A program made the translations under genes and the position numbers. From NCBI GenBank assembly GCA_963848955.1, contig CAWKFQ010000027.1:186001-250000 (forward strand): a stretch of DNA of 64,000 bases, written 5' to 3'. The stretch is from DASUPK01 sp963848955 (GTDB lineage: Bacteria; Actinomycetota; Thermoleophilia; Solirubrobacterales; 70-9). The notes below the pieces were generated by a model. It did no database searches. It worked only from the letters and a program-made list of their open reading frames with translations, and was not told the DNA's origin. Below are positions 18,830 to 28,741 of the stretch, piece by piece (position 1 is the stretch's first letter; every line of letters starts with the position of its first letter).

Positions 18830-19333
18830 GTGCAGCGGATGACCATCTACGGAGTGAGCTTCGACATGGTCGGCAAGCAGCCGATCGTCTTGCTGAAGAC
18901 GGTCGACGGCAACAAGTTCCTCCCGATCTGGATCGGCCACCCGGAGGCCGCGGCCATCCTGATGAAGCTGCAGGGGGCCTCGACCCCCCGGCCGATGACG
19001 CACGACCTCCTCTCCGATGTGCTCGATCAGATGGAGGCCAAGTGCGAGAAGGTCTCGGTCACCGAGCTGCGCGACAACACCTTCTTCGCCTCGATCACGA
19101 TCTCGATGAACGGTTCCGAGCTCGAGATCGACTCGCGGCCCTCCGACGCTCTCGCCCTCGCAGTCCGCACCTCCGCGCCGATCTTCGCCGCCGACGAGGT
19201 GATCGAGGAGTCAGCGATCGAATTCGAGGGCGAGGAGGTCGAGGACACCGAGCAGGTCGTCGAGAAGTTCAAGGATTTCCTCGACAACGTCACGCCCGAG
19301 GACTTCGCCCAGGGAGAAGAGCCGAACCCCTAG
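18830..19333 (+). CDS. Bifunctional nuclease family protein (DUF151)
   Basis: Conserved protein of the BFN/DUF151 family, some plant members of which have DNase and RNase activity; the bacterial role is unclear. Typical features are the start VSFDMVGKQPIVLLK, LPIWIGHPEAAAI and SRPSDALALAVR. The acidic C-terminal part (residues 125-165) resembles the UVR-motif-bearing tail of the family. I choose GTG 18830 because GAGGAGCC lies 4 bases upstream; ATG 18839 is an alternative. The stop codon shares the tetramer CTAG with the stop of the convergent ddl. Confidence 0.88.
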   Translation: MQRMTIYGVSFDMVGKQPIVLLKTVDGNKFLPIWIGHPEAAAILMKLQGASTPRPMTHDLLSDVLDQMEAKCEKVSVTELRDNTFFASITISMNGSELEIDSRPSDALALAVRTSAPIFAADEVIEESAIEFEGEEVEDTEQVVEKFKDFLDNVTPEDFAQGEEPNP

Positions 19334-20280
19334 GCCGGTAGCGTCGCCTCGGTCGCCGGCCGCTCCCGGGCGCTCGCCAGGATCCGCCCAACCAGCTGGG
19401 TGAAGTCGATCCCGGCCGCTTCCGCCGCCATCGGGAAGAGGCTCGTGTCGGTGAGCCCGGGGATCGCGTTCACCTCGAGGACCCGCGGCCCGTCCTCTCC
19501 GAGCATCACGTCGACCCGGGCGAAGCCGCTGCAGCCGAGCGTCTCGTAGGTGCGAGTGGCGAGCTCCTGCACCTGCCCGGTCTGATCCGAGCCGAGCTCG
19601 GCGGGACAGACGTAGTCAGTACGCCCGATCTCGTACCGGGCCTCGAAGTTGAAGAAGTCCTCCTCTCGCGGAATCGCCTCGACGATCGGAAGGGCCTCAC
19701 CATCCAGCACGCTGATCGCCAGCTCGCGGCCTCTCACGTAGCGCTCGAGCAGCACGCGGTCGTCGTAGCTGAAGGCGGCAAGCAGCGCCTCCGGCACCTC
19801 CTCGCGGGTGGCCGCGAACTCGACCCCGAGCGAGGAGCCCTGGCTCGCCGGCTTCACGACCAGCGGGAAGCCGAGCCGAGCCTCGATCTCATCGAGGGTG
19901 TCCGCGGCGCCCAGTTCCCGGAAGGCGGTCGCGTTGAACGCGGCCCAGTCCGGAGTCGGGAGGCCGTCCGCGCGCATCTCGTGCTTGGCGGCGACCTTGT
20001 CCATGCAGAGCGCGCAGGCGGCCACGCCAGGGCCGGTGTAGGGGAGGTCGAGGATCTCGAGCAGCTCCTGGACGGTGCCGTCCTCGCCTCCCGGCCCATG
20101 CAGAGCGATGAAGACGACGTCGGGCTGATGCTCGCGGAGGCGATCGACGAGGTCCTGCCCGACATCTATGCCGATCGCCTCGTGGCCGAGCTCGCCGACC
20201 GCATCCTCGACGCGCGCCGCGGAGCGGAGTGAGACCTCGCGCTCCAGCGAGCTCCCTCCCTTGAGCACGGCGACCTTCAT
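19330..20280 (-). CDS. ddl: D-alanine--D-alanine ligase
   Basis: ATP-grasp ligase making D-Ala-D-Ala for peptidoglycan. Motifs: VAVLKGGSSLEREVSL at the start, LHGPGGEDG and LPYTGPG, the ATP-grasp lysine in VVKPASQGSS, and the metal site EVNAIPGLTDTSLFP. 316 residues from ATG 20280. Upstream open sequence belongs to the aminotransferase in another frame. The start overlaps the aminotransferase stop (ATGA), so the two are probably co-transcribed. Confidence 0.95.
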   Translation of the reverse strand: MKVAVLKGGSSLEREVSLRSAARVEDAVGELGHEAIGIDVGQDLVDRLREHQPDVVFIALHGPGGEDGTVQELLEILDLPYTGPGVAACALCMDKVAAKHEMRADGLPTPDWAAFNATAFRELGAADTLDEIEARLGFPLVVKPASQGSSLGVEFAATREEVPEALLAAFSYDDRVLLERYVRGRELAISVLDGEALPIVEAIPREEDFFNFEARYEIGRTDYVCPAELGSDQTGQVQELATRTYETLGCSGFARVDVMLGEDGPRVLEVNAIPGLTDTSLFPMAAEAAGIDFTQLVGRILASARERPATEATLPA

Positions 20281-21668
20281 CGCCTCGGCATGGGGACCAC
20301 CTCGCCCCCGGGCTCCTCTCCCTCGTCCGGAGGAGGCTCGACCCGGTGCTCGCCGGTGATCGTCTCGTAGAGCGCGATCTGCTCGGAGACGACGCTTCCG
20401 ATGCGCCGGATCCCCTCTCGCAGATCCTGCTCGCCCGAGGCCGAGAAGTTGAGACGCATCGACGAGGCCCCCCGCACCCCATCGGCATAGGCGGCGCGTC
20501 CCGGGACGAACGCGACGTTCTGGCGCAAGGCTTTCGCAAGCAGATCGGTGGTGTCGATGTAGTCGGGCAGGGTCGCCCAGAGGAAGAGCCCTCCCTCGGG
20601 CCGTGTCCACTCCGCCTGCGGCGGGAAGTGGCGGTCGAGGGCTTCCAGCATCGCGTCGCGACGGTCCCGGTAGATCTCGATCAGGTCGGCGATGTAGGAG
20701 AGCCAGCGCCCCTCCCCGAAGTACTCCCGGACGAAGTACTGGCTGAGGGTCGAGGTGCAGAGGTCGGCCGCCTGCTTGCCCAGCGCGATCTTCTCGAGCA
20801 CCGGCGGCGGCGCCGCGACCCAGCCGATCCGGATTCCGGGGGAGAGGATCTTCGACAGGGTGCCGACGTAGAGGACGTAGTCCCCGCCGTCCAGGCTGTA
20901 GAGGGTCGGATGCGGGTCCCCGTCGTAGCGCAGCAGGCCATAGGGGTTGTCCTCCACGATCAGCAGCTCGTGCTGCCGCGCCAACTCCACCAGGCGCCGG
21001 CGACGCGCGTCGGACAGGGTCACCCCGGCGGGGTTCTGGAAGCTCGGCACCGAGTAGATGAACTTCGGGCGCCGGCCGTCCCGGGCGAGCACGCCGAGCA
21101 GCTCCTCGAGCTCGTCGATCCGCATGCCGTCGTCGTCGGTAATCACCTGGTGGACGTCGGCCTCATAGCTGCAGAAGGTGGGCACCGCTCCCGGGTAGGT
21201 CGGCGCCTCGCAGATCACGGGGTCGCCCGGATCGACCAGCGTCTTGGTGATCAGATCGATCGCCTGCTGGCCACCGGTGGTGACGATCAGGTCGTCCGGG
21301 TCCGGGCTCATCCCCTCCGCCGCCATCACCTCGGCGATACAGGCCTTGGTCTCCGCAAAACCCTCCGTGGGGCCGTACTGGAGCGCCTCCGCCGAGGACT
21401 CGTGCGCGATCCGGGTCATCTGGGCCGCGAAGCTCTCGGCGGGGAAGGTCGACGTGTCGGGCAGGCCGCCGGCGAGCGAGATCACCTCGGGCCGCGCGGT
21501 GATCGCCATCAGGTCGCGCATCGCGGAGGAGCGCATCACCTGGGTCCGCCTCGCGAACAGGGACGCATAGCGCTCCAGGTCGTGCGAGGTCGTGTGCGCG
21601 CGCCGGCGGCGTTGCGCGCCCGGCTCGCGGCCTCCCCGACCCCGGTCGCGCTTGCCAGGCTCGGCCAT
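20277..21668 (-). CDS. PLP-dependent aminotransferase, class I (LysN/MocR-like fold)
   Basis: Fold-type I aminotransferase of the group that includes 2-aminoadipate and aromatic aminotransferases. Markers: SLAGGLPDTSTFP, LQYGPTEGF, TTGGQQAIDLI, YSVPSFQNPAGV, and the PLP-binding lysine in GTLSKILSPGIRIGW. No GntR-type DNA-binding domain is present, so it is an enzyme and not a MocR regulator. The start ATG 21668 precedes a ~50-residue basic leader before the fold begins. The substrate cannot be told from sequence. It overlaps ddl by 4 bases. Confidence 0.88.
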   Translation of the reverse strand: MAEPGKRDRGRGGREPGAQRRRRAHTTSHDLERYASLFARRTQVMRSSAMRDLMAITARPEVISLAGGLPDTSTFPAESFAAQMTRIAHESSAEALQYGPTEGFAETKACIAEVMAAEGMSPDPDDLIVTTGGQQAIDLITKTLVDPGDPVICEAPTYPGAVPTFCSYEADVHQVITDDDGMRIDELEELLGVLARDGRRPKFIYSVPSFQNPAGVTLSDARRRRLVELARQHELLIVEDNPYGLLRYDGDPHPTLYSLDGGDYVLYVGTLSKILSPGIRIGWVAAPPPVLEKIALGKQAADLCTSTLSQYFVREYFGEGRWLSYIADLIEIYRDRRDAMLEALDRHFPPQAEWTRPEGGLFLWATLPDYIDTTDLLAKALRQNVAFVPGRAAYADGVRGASSMRLNFSASGEQDLREGIRRIGSVVSEQIALYETITGEHRVEPPPDEGEEPGGEVVPMPRR

Positions 21669-21729
21669 CGCGACAGTGTTGCCGAAAGCGGCCCCCACGG
21701 TCGGAGTGGCTGTAGCCTCCCCGCCCCGC

Positions 21730-22185
21730 ATGGACTTCACCGCGATCTGCACCGGCCTCGGCCTGGCCCTCGCCATCGGCATGATCATCGGCGTCATCGT
21801 GCCGCCGATCATGCCCGCCTGGGGAGCCTTCGTCGCCGCGGCGCCGCTGGGCGCGATCGCATGCGGTGCCGCTCTCAACGGAGCCGATGAGCAGATCTGG
21901 CCGGCCCTGCTGATCGGGCCGGCGGCGGCCGGTGGCGCCGCCTTGATCACCCGCGATGTGGCCGGCGGCGCAGCGCGGCGAGCGCAGGCAAGCATCGATC
22001 AGGTGCGGGCGCAGACGCCGGCTGGGGTCGTCGCGATCGTGGTCCTCGCTGCCGCCGTGATCGCCGTGCTCAGCCTCGTCCTTCCACCGGCGTCCCTGGT
22101 CGTGCTGGCCGCCTTCATCTGGCTCTGGTACTCGCGCCAGCGGCGTGAGGCGCGCAAGCACGAGGGCCTGCGCGTCCTCAGGTAG
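21730..22185 (+). CDS. Hypothetical membrane protein
   Basis: A 151-residue protein with about four hydrophobic spans (residues 8-30, 33-50, 58-75 and 98-133), the last two closely spaced, and a basic C-terminus RQRREARKHEGL. I do not recognise the family. It starts 61 bases from the divergent aminotransferase and is followed after 2 bases by the phosphodiesterase, suggesting a rightward transcription unit with gtrA. Confidence 0.7.
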   Translation: MDFTAICTGLGLALAIGMIIGVIVPPIMPAWGAFVAAAPLGAIACGAALNGADEQIWPALLIGPAAAGGAALITRDVAGGAARRAQASIDQVRAQTPAGVVAIVVLAAAVIAVLSLVLPPASLVVLAAFIWLWYSRQRREARKHEGLRVLR

Positions 22186-22187
22186 CC

Positions 22188-23723
22188 GTGCAGCGGAAGC
22201 TGGTCCTCGTCGTGGTCGATGCGATGCACCCCGAGATGCTCGTCCGCGCGATCGAGGAGGATCTCGCGCCCACCTTCGGCGCGCTCCTCGAGCGCGGGAA
22301 GATGGTGCCGGACTGCGTCTCGAGCTTCCCCTCGGTGACTCCGGTGGCGAGCTCGGAGATGATGACCGGGACGGGACCGGCGGGGCATTGGGTGATGGGG
22401 ATGAACTGGTACCACCGGGTCGAGCGCCGCTACATCGAGTACGGCTCATCCTTCGAGGCGACCCGCACCTTCGGACTCTTCCGGGCGATGTACGACCTCG
22501 TCTACAACATGAATCTCGACCACCTCAGTTGGCAGGCGGAGACGGTCTTCGAACGGCTCGGTGACGCCGGCGTGCGGACCGCGACCACGCCCTTCCTGAT
22601 CTTCCGGGGGCGTCAGCGGCACGAGCTCGGCCTCGAGGGGCTCGCGAAGCGTGCCGCCGCCGCGGCCAACTTCCGTCACGCGGTCTGGGGCCCGGACGAG
22701 TTCTTCTACGGCGACATCTACGCGAGCCGGCCGACCGGCTGCGGGCCGACGTTCACCAGGCCGGGAACACGCGACGAGTACTCCGCCTGCGTCGGGGAGG
22801 AGCTGGTCCGGGAGGGCGCCTACGACTTCCTGCTCTACAGCCTGCCGGACAACGACTTCCACTCGCACCGGCACGGCCCGGACGCGACCCTCGAATCGAT
22901 CGGCAAGGCGGACGCGATGTTCGCCCGCATCGTCGAGGCGGGCGGTGGATTGGACGCCTTCCTGTCCGAGCACGCGGTCGTGCTCACCTCCGACCACGCC
23001 CAGACTCCGGTTGAGCACGGACTTCCGCTCGCCGACGAGCTGGCGGAGGATTGGGCCGTGCTCCAGCCCAACACGGACCATCCCGAGGACGCCGAGATCG
23101 CGGTGAGCCCGACCTCGCGAGCAGGCGCGGTCTACATCCTTGACGCCGGCTACCGGCACCCGGTCACCCACGAGCGCGCCCGCCTCCGCCTCCGTGAGCT
23201 CACCGGCGTCGACCTGGTGACCTGGCTGGCACTCGACGACGGCTCGCCCGTTCGCCGCACGGGAGTGGGGCTGGACGATCCCGCGGCGGTCGACGCGGTC
23301 GTCGAGCGGAACGGATACGAGTTCCGCTTCCGTCCCGGCGGCCAGCTCCGCGACGTGCGCGGCAACGGCTGGGCCGTGAGCGGCGAGCCCGAGGCGCTCG
23401 CCGGCGACATCACGGGCGGACGATTCGAGTCGCACGAGTATCCGGACGGCCTGGCGCGCCTCTGGTCGGCCCTCACCTCGCCGCACGCGGGCGACATCCT
23501 GATCTCCGCCGCCGACGGATACGAGTGCGTGGACTGGGGCGGCATCAGCCACGCCGGTGGGGGCAGCCACGGCTCCCTGGGCCGGGGGGATTCTCTGGCT
23601 CCCGTGGTGTTCGTGGGCTGCGGCCCTGACGCCCCGGAGAAGCGGCCGCAATGGGCGCTGCGGGATCTGGCGCCTGTGATCCTGGAGCACTTCGGAGTGG
23701 ACGGCGGAAGGCCCCAGGGATGA
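22188..23723 (+). CDS. Type I phosphodiesterase / nucleotide pyrophosphatase family protein
   Basis: Alkaline phosphatase-superfamily enzyme of the NPP group, which hydrolyses phosphodiester or pyrophosphate bonds. Metal-binding and nucleophile regions are visible: VVVDAMHPEM at the start, FPSVTPVASSEMMTG holding the nucleophile, LPDNDFHSHRHGPD, and VLTSDHAQTP. 511 residues. It has no clear signal peptide, so action in the cytoplasm or at the inner face of the membrane is likely. It overlaps gtrA by 4 bases (ATGA); that neighbourhood hints at lipid-linked or glycan substrates. Confidence 0.85.
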   Translation: MQRKLVLVVVDAMHPEMLVRAIEEDLAPTFGALLERGKMVPDCVSSFPSVTPVASSEMMTGTGPAGHWVMGMNWYHRVERRYIEYGSSFEATRTFGLFRAMYDLVYNMNLDHLSWQAETVFERLGDAGVRTATTPFLIFRGRQRHELGLEGLAKRAAAAANFRHAVWGPDEFFYGDIYASRPTGCGPTFTRPGTRDEYSACVGEELVREGAYDFLLYSLPDNDFHSHRHGPDATLESIGKADAMFARIVEAGGGLDAFLSEHAVVLTSDHAQTPVEHGLPLADELAEDWAVLQPNTDHPEDAEIAVSPTSRAGAVYILDAGYRHPVTHERARLRLRELTGVDLVTWLALDDGSPVRRTGVGLDDPAAVDAVVERNGYEFRFRPGGQLRDVRGNGWAVSGEPEALAGDITGGRFESHEYPDGLARLWSALTSPHAGDILISAADGYECVDWGGISHAGGGSHGSLGRGDSLAPVVFVGCGPDAPEKRPQWALRDLAPVILEHFGVDGGRPQG

Positions 23724-24142
23724 CCCCGGTCCAGACCGCAAAGCGGATAGGGCGCGGGACTCTGAAGCCGCAGAACTGGGTCCAGCTCCTGCAGTTCGGG
23801 CTGGTGGGCGCCTCCGGTTACATCGTCAACCTGGCTGTCTTCGCCGTCGTGGTGGGGCCGCTCAACGTGCACCACATCCCGGCCGCGATCATTGCCTTCT
23901 GCGTTGCCGTCACGAACAACTTCTGGTGGAACCGCCACTGGACCTTCGACGCGAGGCACGGCCACGCCGGGTTCCAGGCGGCGCGGTTCTTCACCGTGAG
24001 CGCGCTGGCGCTGTTGGTCAACCTGGTCGCGTTGGAGCTGCTGATCCGCGGCGGGATGGGCGATCTCCCGGCGCAGGCGGTGGCCGTGGCGATCGCAATG
24101 CCCTTCAATTTCGTCGGCAACAAGCTGTGGACGTTCGCCTAG
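23720..24142 (+). CDS. GtrA family membrane protein
   Basis: About 140 residues with four membrane helices of the GtrA type, proteins thought to flip or handle polyprenyl-phosphate sugars. Family features are QFGLVGASGYIVNLAVF, the NNFWWNRHWTF motif after helix 2, and the ending FNFVGNKLWTF. The following gene starts inside its 3' end. Confidence 0.9.
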   Translation: MTPVQTAKRIGRGTLKPQNWVQLLQFGLVGASGYIVNLAVFAVVVGPLNVHHIPAAIIAFCVAVTNNFWWNRHWTFDARHGHAGFQAARFFTVSALALLVNLVALELLIRGGMGDLPAQAVAVAIAMPFNFVGNKLWTFA

Positions 24143-25726
24143 GCAGAGCGTCCGTTCTCGCCGCTTCTCTAGCACTCCTCCTCATCCTGCTGTTCGCGAC
24201 GCCGGCCGGCGCCCAGCAGCAGCCCAGGATCAGCCAGAGCAAGGCGACCGAGATCGCCCGGCTAGATCCGAAGGCGGTCGCCGCGACCGAGCAGCATCCG
24301 AACCTCACGACGTCCGCCAGCCGCAACTCGTCGACGGGCCTCTGGGAGGTGGGGTTCTTCACGGGCGACAACGAGGTCGTCCAGGTCGTGGTCGACCCGA
24401 ACACCGGCAAGGTCGTCGAATCGTGGACCGGCTATCAGGTGGCCTGGCGAATGGCGCGCGGCTACCCCGGCGCCTTCGGCCGGATGATCAACGCGCCCTA
24501 CATCTGGCTGCCGCTCTGCGCGATCTTCGTCCTCGGGCTGCTCGACTGGCGCCGCCCGTTCAGGCTCGCCCATCTGGATCTGCTCGTGATCGTTGCCGGC
24601 TTCGGGCTCTCCCACTACTTCTTCAACAGAGGGAACATCGGCGCTTCCGTCCCCCTCGCCTATCCGCCGCTGCTGTACCTGGCCGCCCGTGCGCTCTGGC
24701 TCGGCTTTCGCAGGCGCACCGGCATCGGTCTGCGACCGTCGTTACCAATCACCTTGCTGGCGGTCGCGACCGTCTTGCTCGTCGCCGGCCGGATCACCCT
24801 CAACGTCGCCGATTCCAACGTGATCGACGTGGGCTATTCGGGGGTGATCGGCGCCGACCGGATCGCCGATCAGAAGCCGATCTACGGCAACTTCCCCAGC
24901 GACGACCAGTCGGGCGACACGTACGGCCCGGTCGCGTACTACGCCTACGTCCCCTTCGAACAGGTCTTTCCCTGGAGCGGCACCTGGGATGACCTCCCCG
25001 CCGCCCACGCGGCCTCGATCTTCTTCGACCTCGCCACGATCGGGGGCCCTCTTCCTGCTGGGCCGCCGGCTGCGGCGGGGCCGGCGCGGCACGGAGCTCG
25101 GGATCCTCCTCTGCTTCGCGTGGGCCGCGTGCCCGTACACCGCCTACGTGCTCGAGTCGAACACCAACGATGCGCTGGTCTCCCTCACCCTGGTGGCGGC
25201 GCTCCTCTGCCTGACATCGCCGATACCGCGCGGGATCAGCCTGGCTTTTCGGGACTGACGAAGTTCGCGCCGCTGGCGCTGGGCCCGCTGTTCGCGACCT
25301 ATGGAGCGACCGAGGGAGGCCGCGAGGGATTCCTGCGCAGATACGGCAAGGTGGTGATCCCGTTCACGATCGCCTTCGCGGTGACGGTGCTGGTCGTCTC
25401 CTTCCAGGCTCTCCAGGATCCCGGCCTCTCGACCTTCTGGCACCGCACGATCGGCGAGCAGGGCGGGCGGGATTCGCCGTTCAGCATCTGGGGGCAGGAC
25501 CACTCGCTCGGCTGGCTGCAGGCACTGGTCAAGGCTGCGGTGGTGGGGGTCGCCGTCCTGGTCGCCTTCAGGCCGCAGCGGCGGGACCACGTCACGGTCG
25601 CGGCCCTCGGCGCGGCGGTGCTGATCGGGATGGAGCTGACCGTTGACCACTGGTTCTACCTCTACATCCCGTGGTTCCTGCCGTTCCTGCTGATCGCCCT
25701 GCTGGCGAGCGGAGTCGTGCCGCTAG
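24127..25726 (+). CDS. Secreted-then-polytopic membrane protein, possibly glycosyltransferase-like (frameshifted)
   Basis: I cannot name the family with confidence. The N-terminus is a signal peptide (hydrophobic LAASLALLLILLF, cleavage near PAGAQQ), followed by a ~75-residue PepSY-like extracellular segment and then about ten hydrophobic helices. The pattern resembles integral-membrane glycosyltransferases of the GT87/DUF2029 type, and the GtrA neighbour supports this. The frame shifts near 25045 and again near 25255; a further shift near the end is likely, since the current frame reads antisense into ymdB while a TAG at 25724-25726 lies in the other frame. Start GTG 24127 overlaps gtrA. Confidence 0.6.
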
Positions 25727-26502
25727 GTCGAGACCGGGAGGAGGATCTGGTCGATCCCGCGAGCGAGCCCGTCGTCGCCGATCTCGACCGCGGCGCCCAT
25801 CAGCCAGACGTCCTCGTCCGCGGTGTCGAAGCGGACCGGCATCTGCGTCCGGAAGGCCTCTAGCGCCTGCTCACGGCGCACGCCGATCACGCCGGCCCGC
25901 GAGCCGGTCATGCCGACGTCGGTCATGTGGGCGGTGCCGCCGGGCAGAACCCGGGCGTCGGCGGTGGGGACGTGGGTGTGGGTCCCCAGGACGGCCGCCA
26001 CCCGGCCGTCGAGGTGCCAGCCCATCGCCACCTTCTCGCTGGTCAGCTCGGCGTGGAAGTCGACGAAGATCGCGTCCGCGGCGCCGGCCAGCGAGTCGAG
26101 CAGCTCGTCGATCGCAGTGAAGGGATTGCGCTCGACCTGCAGATGCATCTGCCCGCTCAGGTTGATCACCGCCACCCGCATACCGGCGGCCTCCACGATC
26201 GTGTGTCCGCGGCCGGGGTTGGCCTCGCGGAAGTTGGCCGGGCGCAGGATGCGCTGCTCCGAGTCGAGGTAGGGATAGACCTCGCGGTGCCGGTAGGTGT
26301 GGTTGCCGAGCGTGATCACGTCCGCGCCCGCGGCGAAGACCTGCTCCGCTGTCTCCTTCGTGACCCCGACGCCGCCGGCCACGTTCTCGCCGTTGACGAC
26401 GACGAGGTCTGGCATCCGCTCGGCGCGCAGGTCGGGCATCGCCGCCGCCAGAGCCTCTCGGCCGGGCTTGCCGACGACGTCCCCTATGAACAGGAGGCGC
26501 AT
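25723..26502 (-). CDS. YmdB family metallophosphoesterase
   Basis: Calcineurin-like phosphoesterase of the YmdB family, whose Bacillus member hydrolyses 2',3'-cyclic nucleotides. All metal-binding motifs are present: GDVVGKPGR (residues 7-15), VVNGENVAGG, TLGNHTYRH, VDFHAE and GTHTHVPTAD. 259 residues, normal for the family. It converges on the membrane protein, and the stops share CTAG (25723-25726). Confidence 0.93.
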   Translation of the reverse strand: MRLLFIGDVVGKPGREALAAAMPDLRAERMPDLVVVNGENVAGGVGVTKETAEQVFAAGADVITLGNHTYRHREVYPYLDSEQRILRPANFREANPGRGHTIVEAAGMRVAVINLSGQMHLQVERNPFTAIDELLDSLAGAADAIFVDFHAELTSEKVAMGWHLDGRVAAVLGTHTHVPTADARVLPGGTAHMTDVGMTGSRAGVIGVRREQALEAFRTQMPVRFDTADEDVWLMGAAVEIGDDGLARGIDQILLPVST

Positions 26503-26572
26503 CGACGCGCCAGCCTAGACCACGGCCGCCGCGGCCGACCCGCCTTGCCAACCCCCATCTAGCTTTCGGGCG

Positions 26573-27323
26573 ATGAGCGAGAACCCACCGCGGGCCCGGG
26601 CGCGGCGGGCCGACCCCGTGCTCGAGGTGGACGGCCTCTCCAAGTCGTTCGGCGAGCGGATCGCCCTGCGGGACGTGAGCCTCGACGTAGGGGCGGGGGA
26701 GCTGCTGGCGGTCCTCGGCCCGAACGGCGCCGGGAAGACGACCCTGCTCTCGATTCTGGCCGGCATCACCAGGCCGGACTCGGGCCGCATCAGCGCCTCG
26801 AACGGGGAGGTCGGCTGGGTGCCTCAGCAGGCGGGTCTCTACCGGCGGCTCACCGTGGAGGAGAACCTGCGGCTCTTCTCCCACATGGAGGGTGTCGCCG
26901 ACGTCGAGGGGACCGTCGACCGAATGCTCGACCAGACCGCTCTCGCCGATCGCCGCCACGATCAGGTGTCCACGCTCTCGGGTGGCAACCAGCAGCGCAT
27001 CAACATCGCGATCGGCCTGCTCGCGCGACCCGTCGGTGCTGCTCCTCGATGAGCCGAGCTCCGGGCTCGACCCGAGCCAGCGCGTCCGCCTCTGGGAGTT
27101 CGTCGCCGGCCTGGCGGAGGCCGGGACCACCGTCATCTACTCGACCCACCAGATCGAGGAGGCGAGCCACTACGGCGACCGGCTCGTCGTCCTCGCCGAC
27201 GGGGAGACGATCTTCGACGGCAGCTTCGACCGGCTCCGCGAGGAAGCCGGGCCTCGGCCCGAGGGGACCGCCGCCGACCCGGAGAACGACTTCGTCCGCT
27301 TCCTGCGGCAGCGGGGCCACTGA
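26573..27323 (+). CDS. ABC transporter ATP-binding protein (frameshifted)
   Basis: Nucleotide-binding subunit of an exporter, probably acting with the permease downstream. Walker A GPNGAGKTT lies near residue 50, the signature LSGGNQQRI follows, then Walker B SVLLLDEPSSGLDP and the H-loop in YSTHQIEEA. A one-base shift near 27030, between LLARP and SVLLLDEP, splits the gene. The stop overlaps the permease start (TGATG). Confidence 0.9.
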
Positions 27324-28678
27324 TGCGCTGGCTGCTGCTCAAGGACCTGCAGCTGCTGCGCCGCTCGCCGCTCGTCACCGCCCTCCTGGTCATCTATCCG
27401 ATCGTCCTCGCCGTGCTGATCGGCCTGGCGATCTCCCGAAGCCCGGAGAAGCCGCGGGTTGCCTTCCTCAACCAGATCCCGAAGAGCGCCGGTCTCAGCC
27501 TGGGGGATACCGGCGGCTTCTCCCAGGAGGAGGCCCGGAGCCGGCTCTGCGCCAAGATCGAGTGCGTCACGGCATCGAGCCGCGCCGATGTCGAGCAGAA
27601 GGTGAAGGACGGCGAGGTGCTCGGCGGCCTGATCCTCCCGCCGGACTTCCTCAGCAAGCTGCAGGGCGAGCTCACCACCAACTCGTCCCAGCCCGCGACG
27701 GTCGAGGTCCTCGTCAACCAGGACGATCCGCTGAAGGCGCAGATCGTCGACGACCGGATCAGCTCGCTGCTCAACCAGGCGAACCTGCTGCTCTCGGCCA
27801 AGATCACCGACGTCGCCGTGAACTACGAGCAGCTCCTGGCGAGCGGCGGCGAGTTCGAGATCCCGTTCCTCAACCAGACCGTCCACATCCTCGGCCTCGA
27901 GCGCTCCGAGCAGATCCTCCGCTCCGTGCAGAGCACCCTGCCGCCGGCGCAGCGCGACCAGGTTGCCGAGGTGACCAACTTCGCGCGCCTGGCGCGCCAG
28001 AACCTGGCGCTCGCGAACCAGCTGCTCTCCTCGATCCGCCAGCCGATCGCGGTCGACAAGCAGGTGGTCGGCGGCAACATCCCGCCGCTCGACACTTTCG
28101 CCGTTGCGGTCGCCGCCGCGGTCACCCTCCTGTTCGTCACGGTGCTGCTCGTCTCCGGCTCGCTTGCCCTCGAGCGTGAGGAGAACACCTTCACCCGGCT
28201 CACCCGCGGGTTGGTCAGCCGTGAGGGGCTGCTGCTCGAGAAGGCGTTGCTCGGGACGGGGGCGGCCCTGGTGGTGACGCTGCTGATGCTGCTCGCGATC
28301 ACGCCGTTCCAGTCGATCGGCTGGAGCCGGATCTACCTGATCGTCCCCGCGATCCTGCTGGCGGGGGCCGCCTCGTCCGCGCTCGGCCTTGCGATCGGAG
28401 CAGCAGCCAAGGAGGTTCGGGCCAGCGCGCTCCTCGCCTTCGCCCTCGCGCTTCCGGTGGCGTTCATCTCGCTGGTGCCCTCCGGGACGGTCAGCAAGGG
28501 GCTGCTCGACGTGATCCACGTGATCGCGGGCGCCTTCCCCTTCCGCCCTGCCCTGGACGCGCTCTCCGGCGCGCTCTCCGCGTCGGGTCCGGACCTCGGC
28601 CTCCCGTTCCTGCACCTGGCGCTGCTCACCGTCGCCTATCTCGTCTTGGCGAGACTCGCCTTGCGAAGGTTTGCCTAG
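27323..28678 (+). CDS. ABC-2 type transporter permease
   Basis: Membrane subunit of 451 residues. It has one N-terminal helix (residues ~18-36), a large extracytoplasmic domain of about 230 residues, then five or six helices from about residue 255 (VAVAAAVTLLFVTVLLV onward). This is the topology of the ABC-2 family with NatB/YhaP-like members. It is intact, translationally coupled to the ATPase gene, and the substrate is unknown. Confidence 0.85.
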   Translation: MRWLLLKDLQLLRRSPLVTALLVIYPIVLAVLIGLAISRSPEKPRVAFLNQIPKSAGLSLGDTGGFSQEEARSRLCAKIECVTASSRADVEQKVKDGEVLGGLILPPDFLSKLQGELTTNSSQPATVEVLVNQDDPLKAQIVDDRISSLLNQANLLLSAKITDVAVNYEQLLASGGEFEIPFLNQTVHILGLERSEQILRSVQSTLPPAQRDQVAEVTNFARLARQNLALANQLLSSIRQPIAVDKQVVGGNIPPLDTFAVAVAAAVTLLFVTVLLVSGSLALEREENTFTRLTRGLVSREGLLLEKALLGTGAALVVTLLMLLAITPFQSIGWSRIYLIVPAILLAGAASSALGLAIGAAAKEVRASALLAFALALPVAFISLVPSGTVSKGLLDVIHVIAGAFPFRPALDALSGALSASGPDLGLPFLHLALLTVAYLVLARLALRRFA

Positions 28679-28741
28679 CGGCTGTCCCCTTCCCCGCTGA
28701 GAGGTGTGATTCTGAGACCGCCCACCTGCGATGATCGCGTC

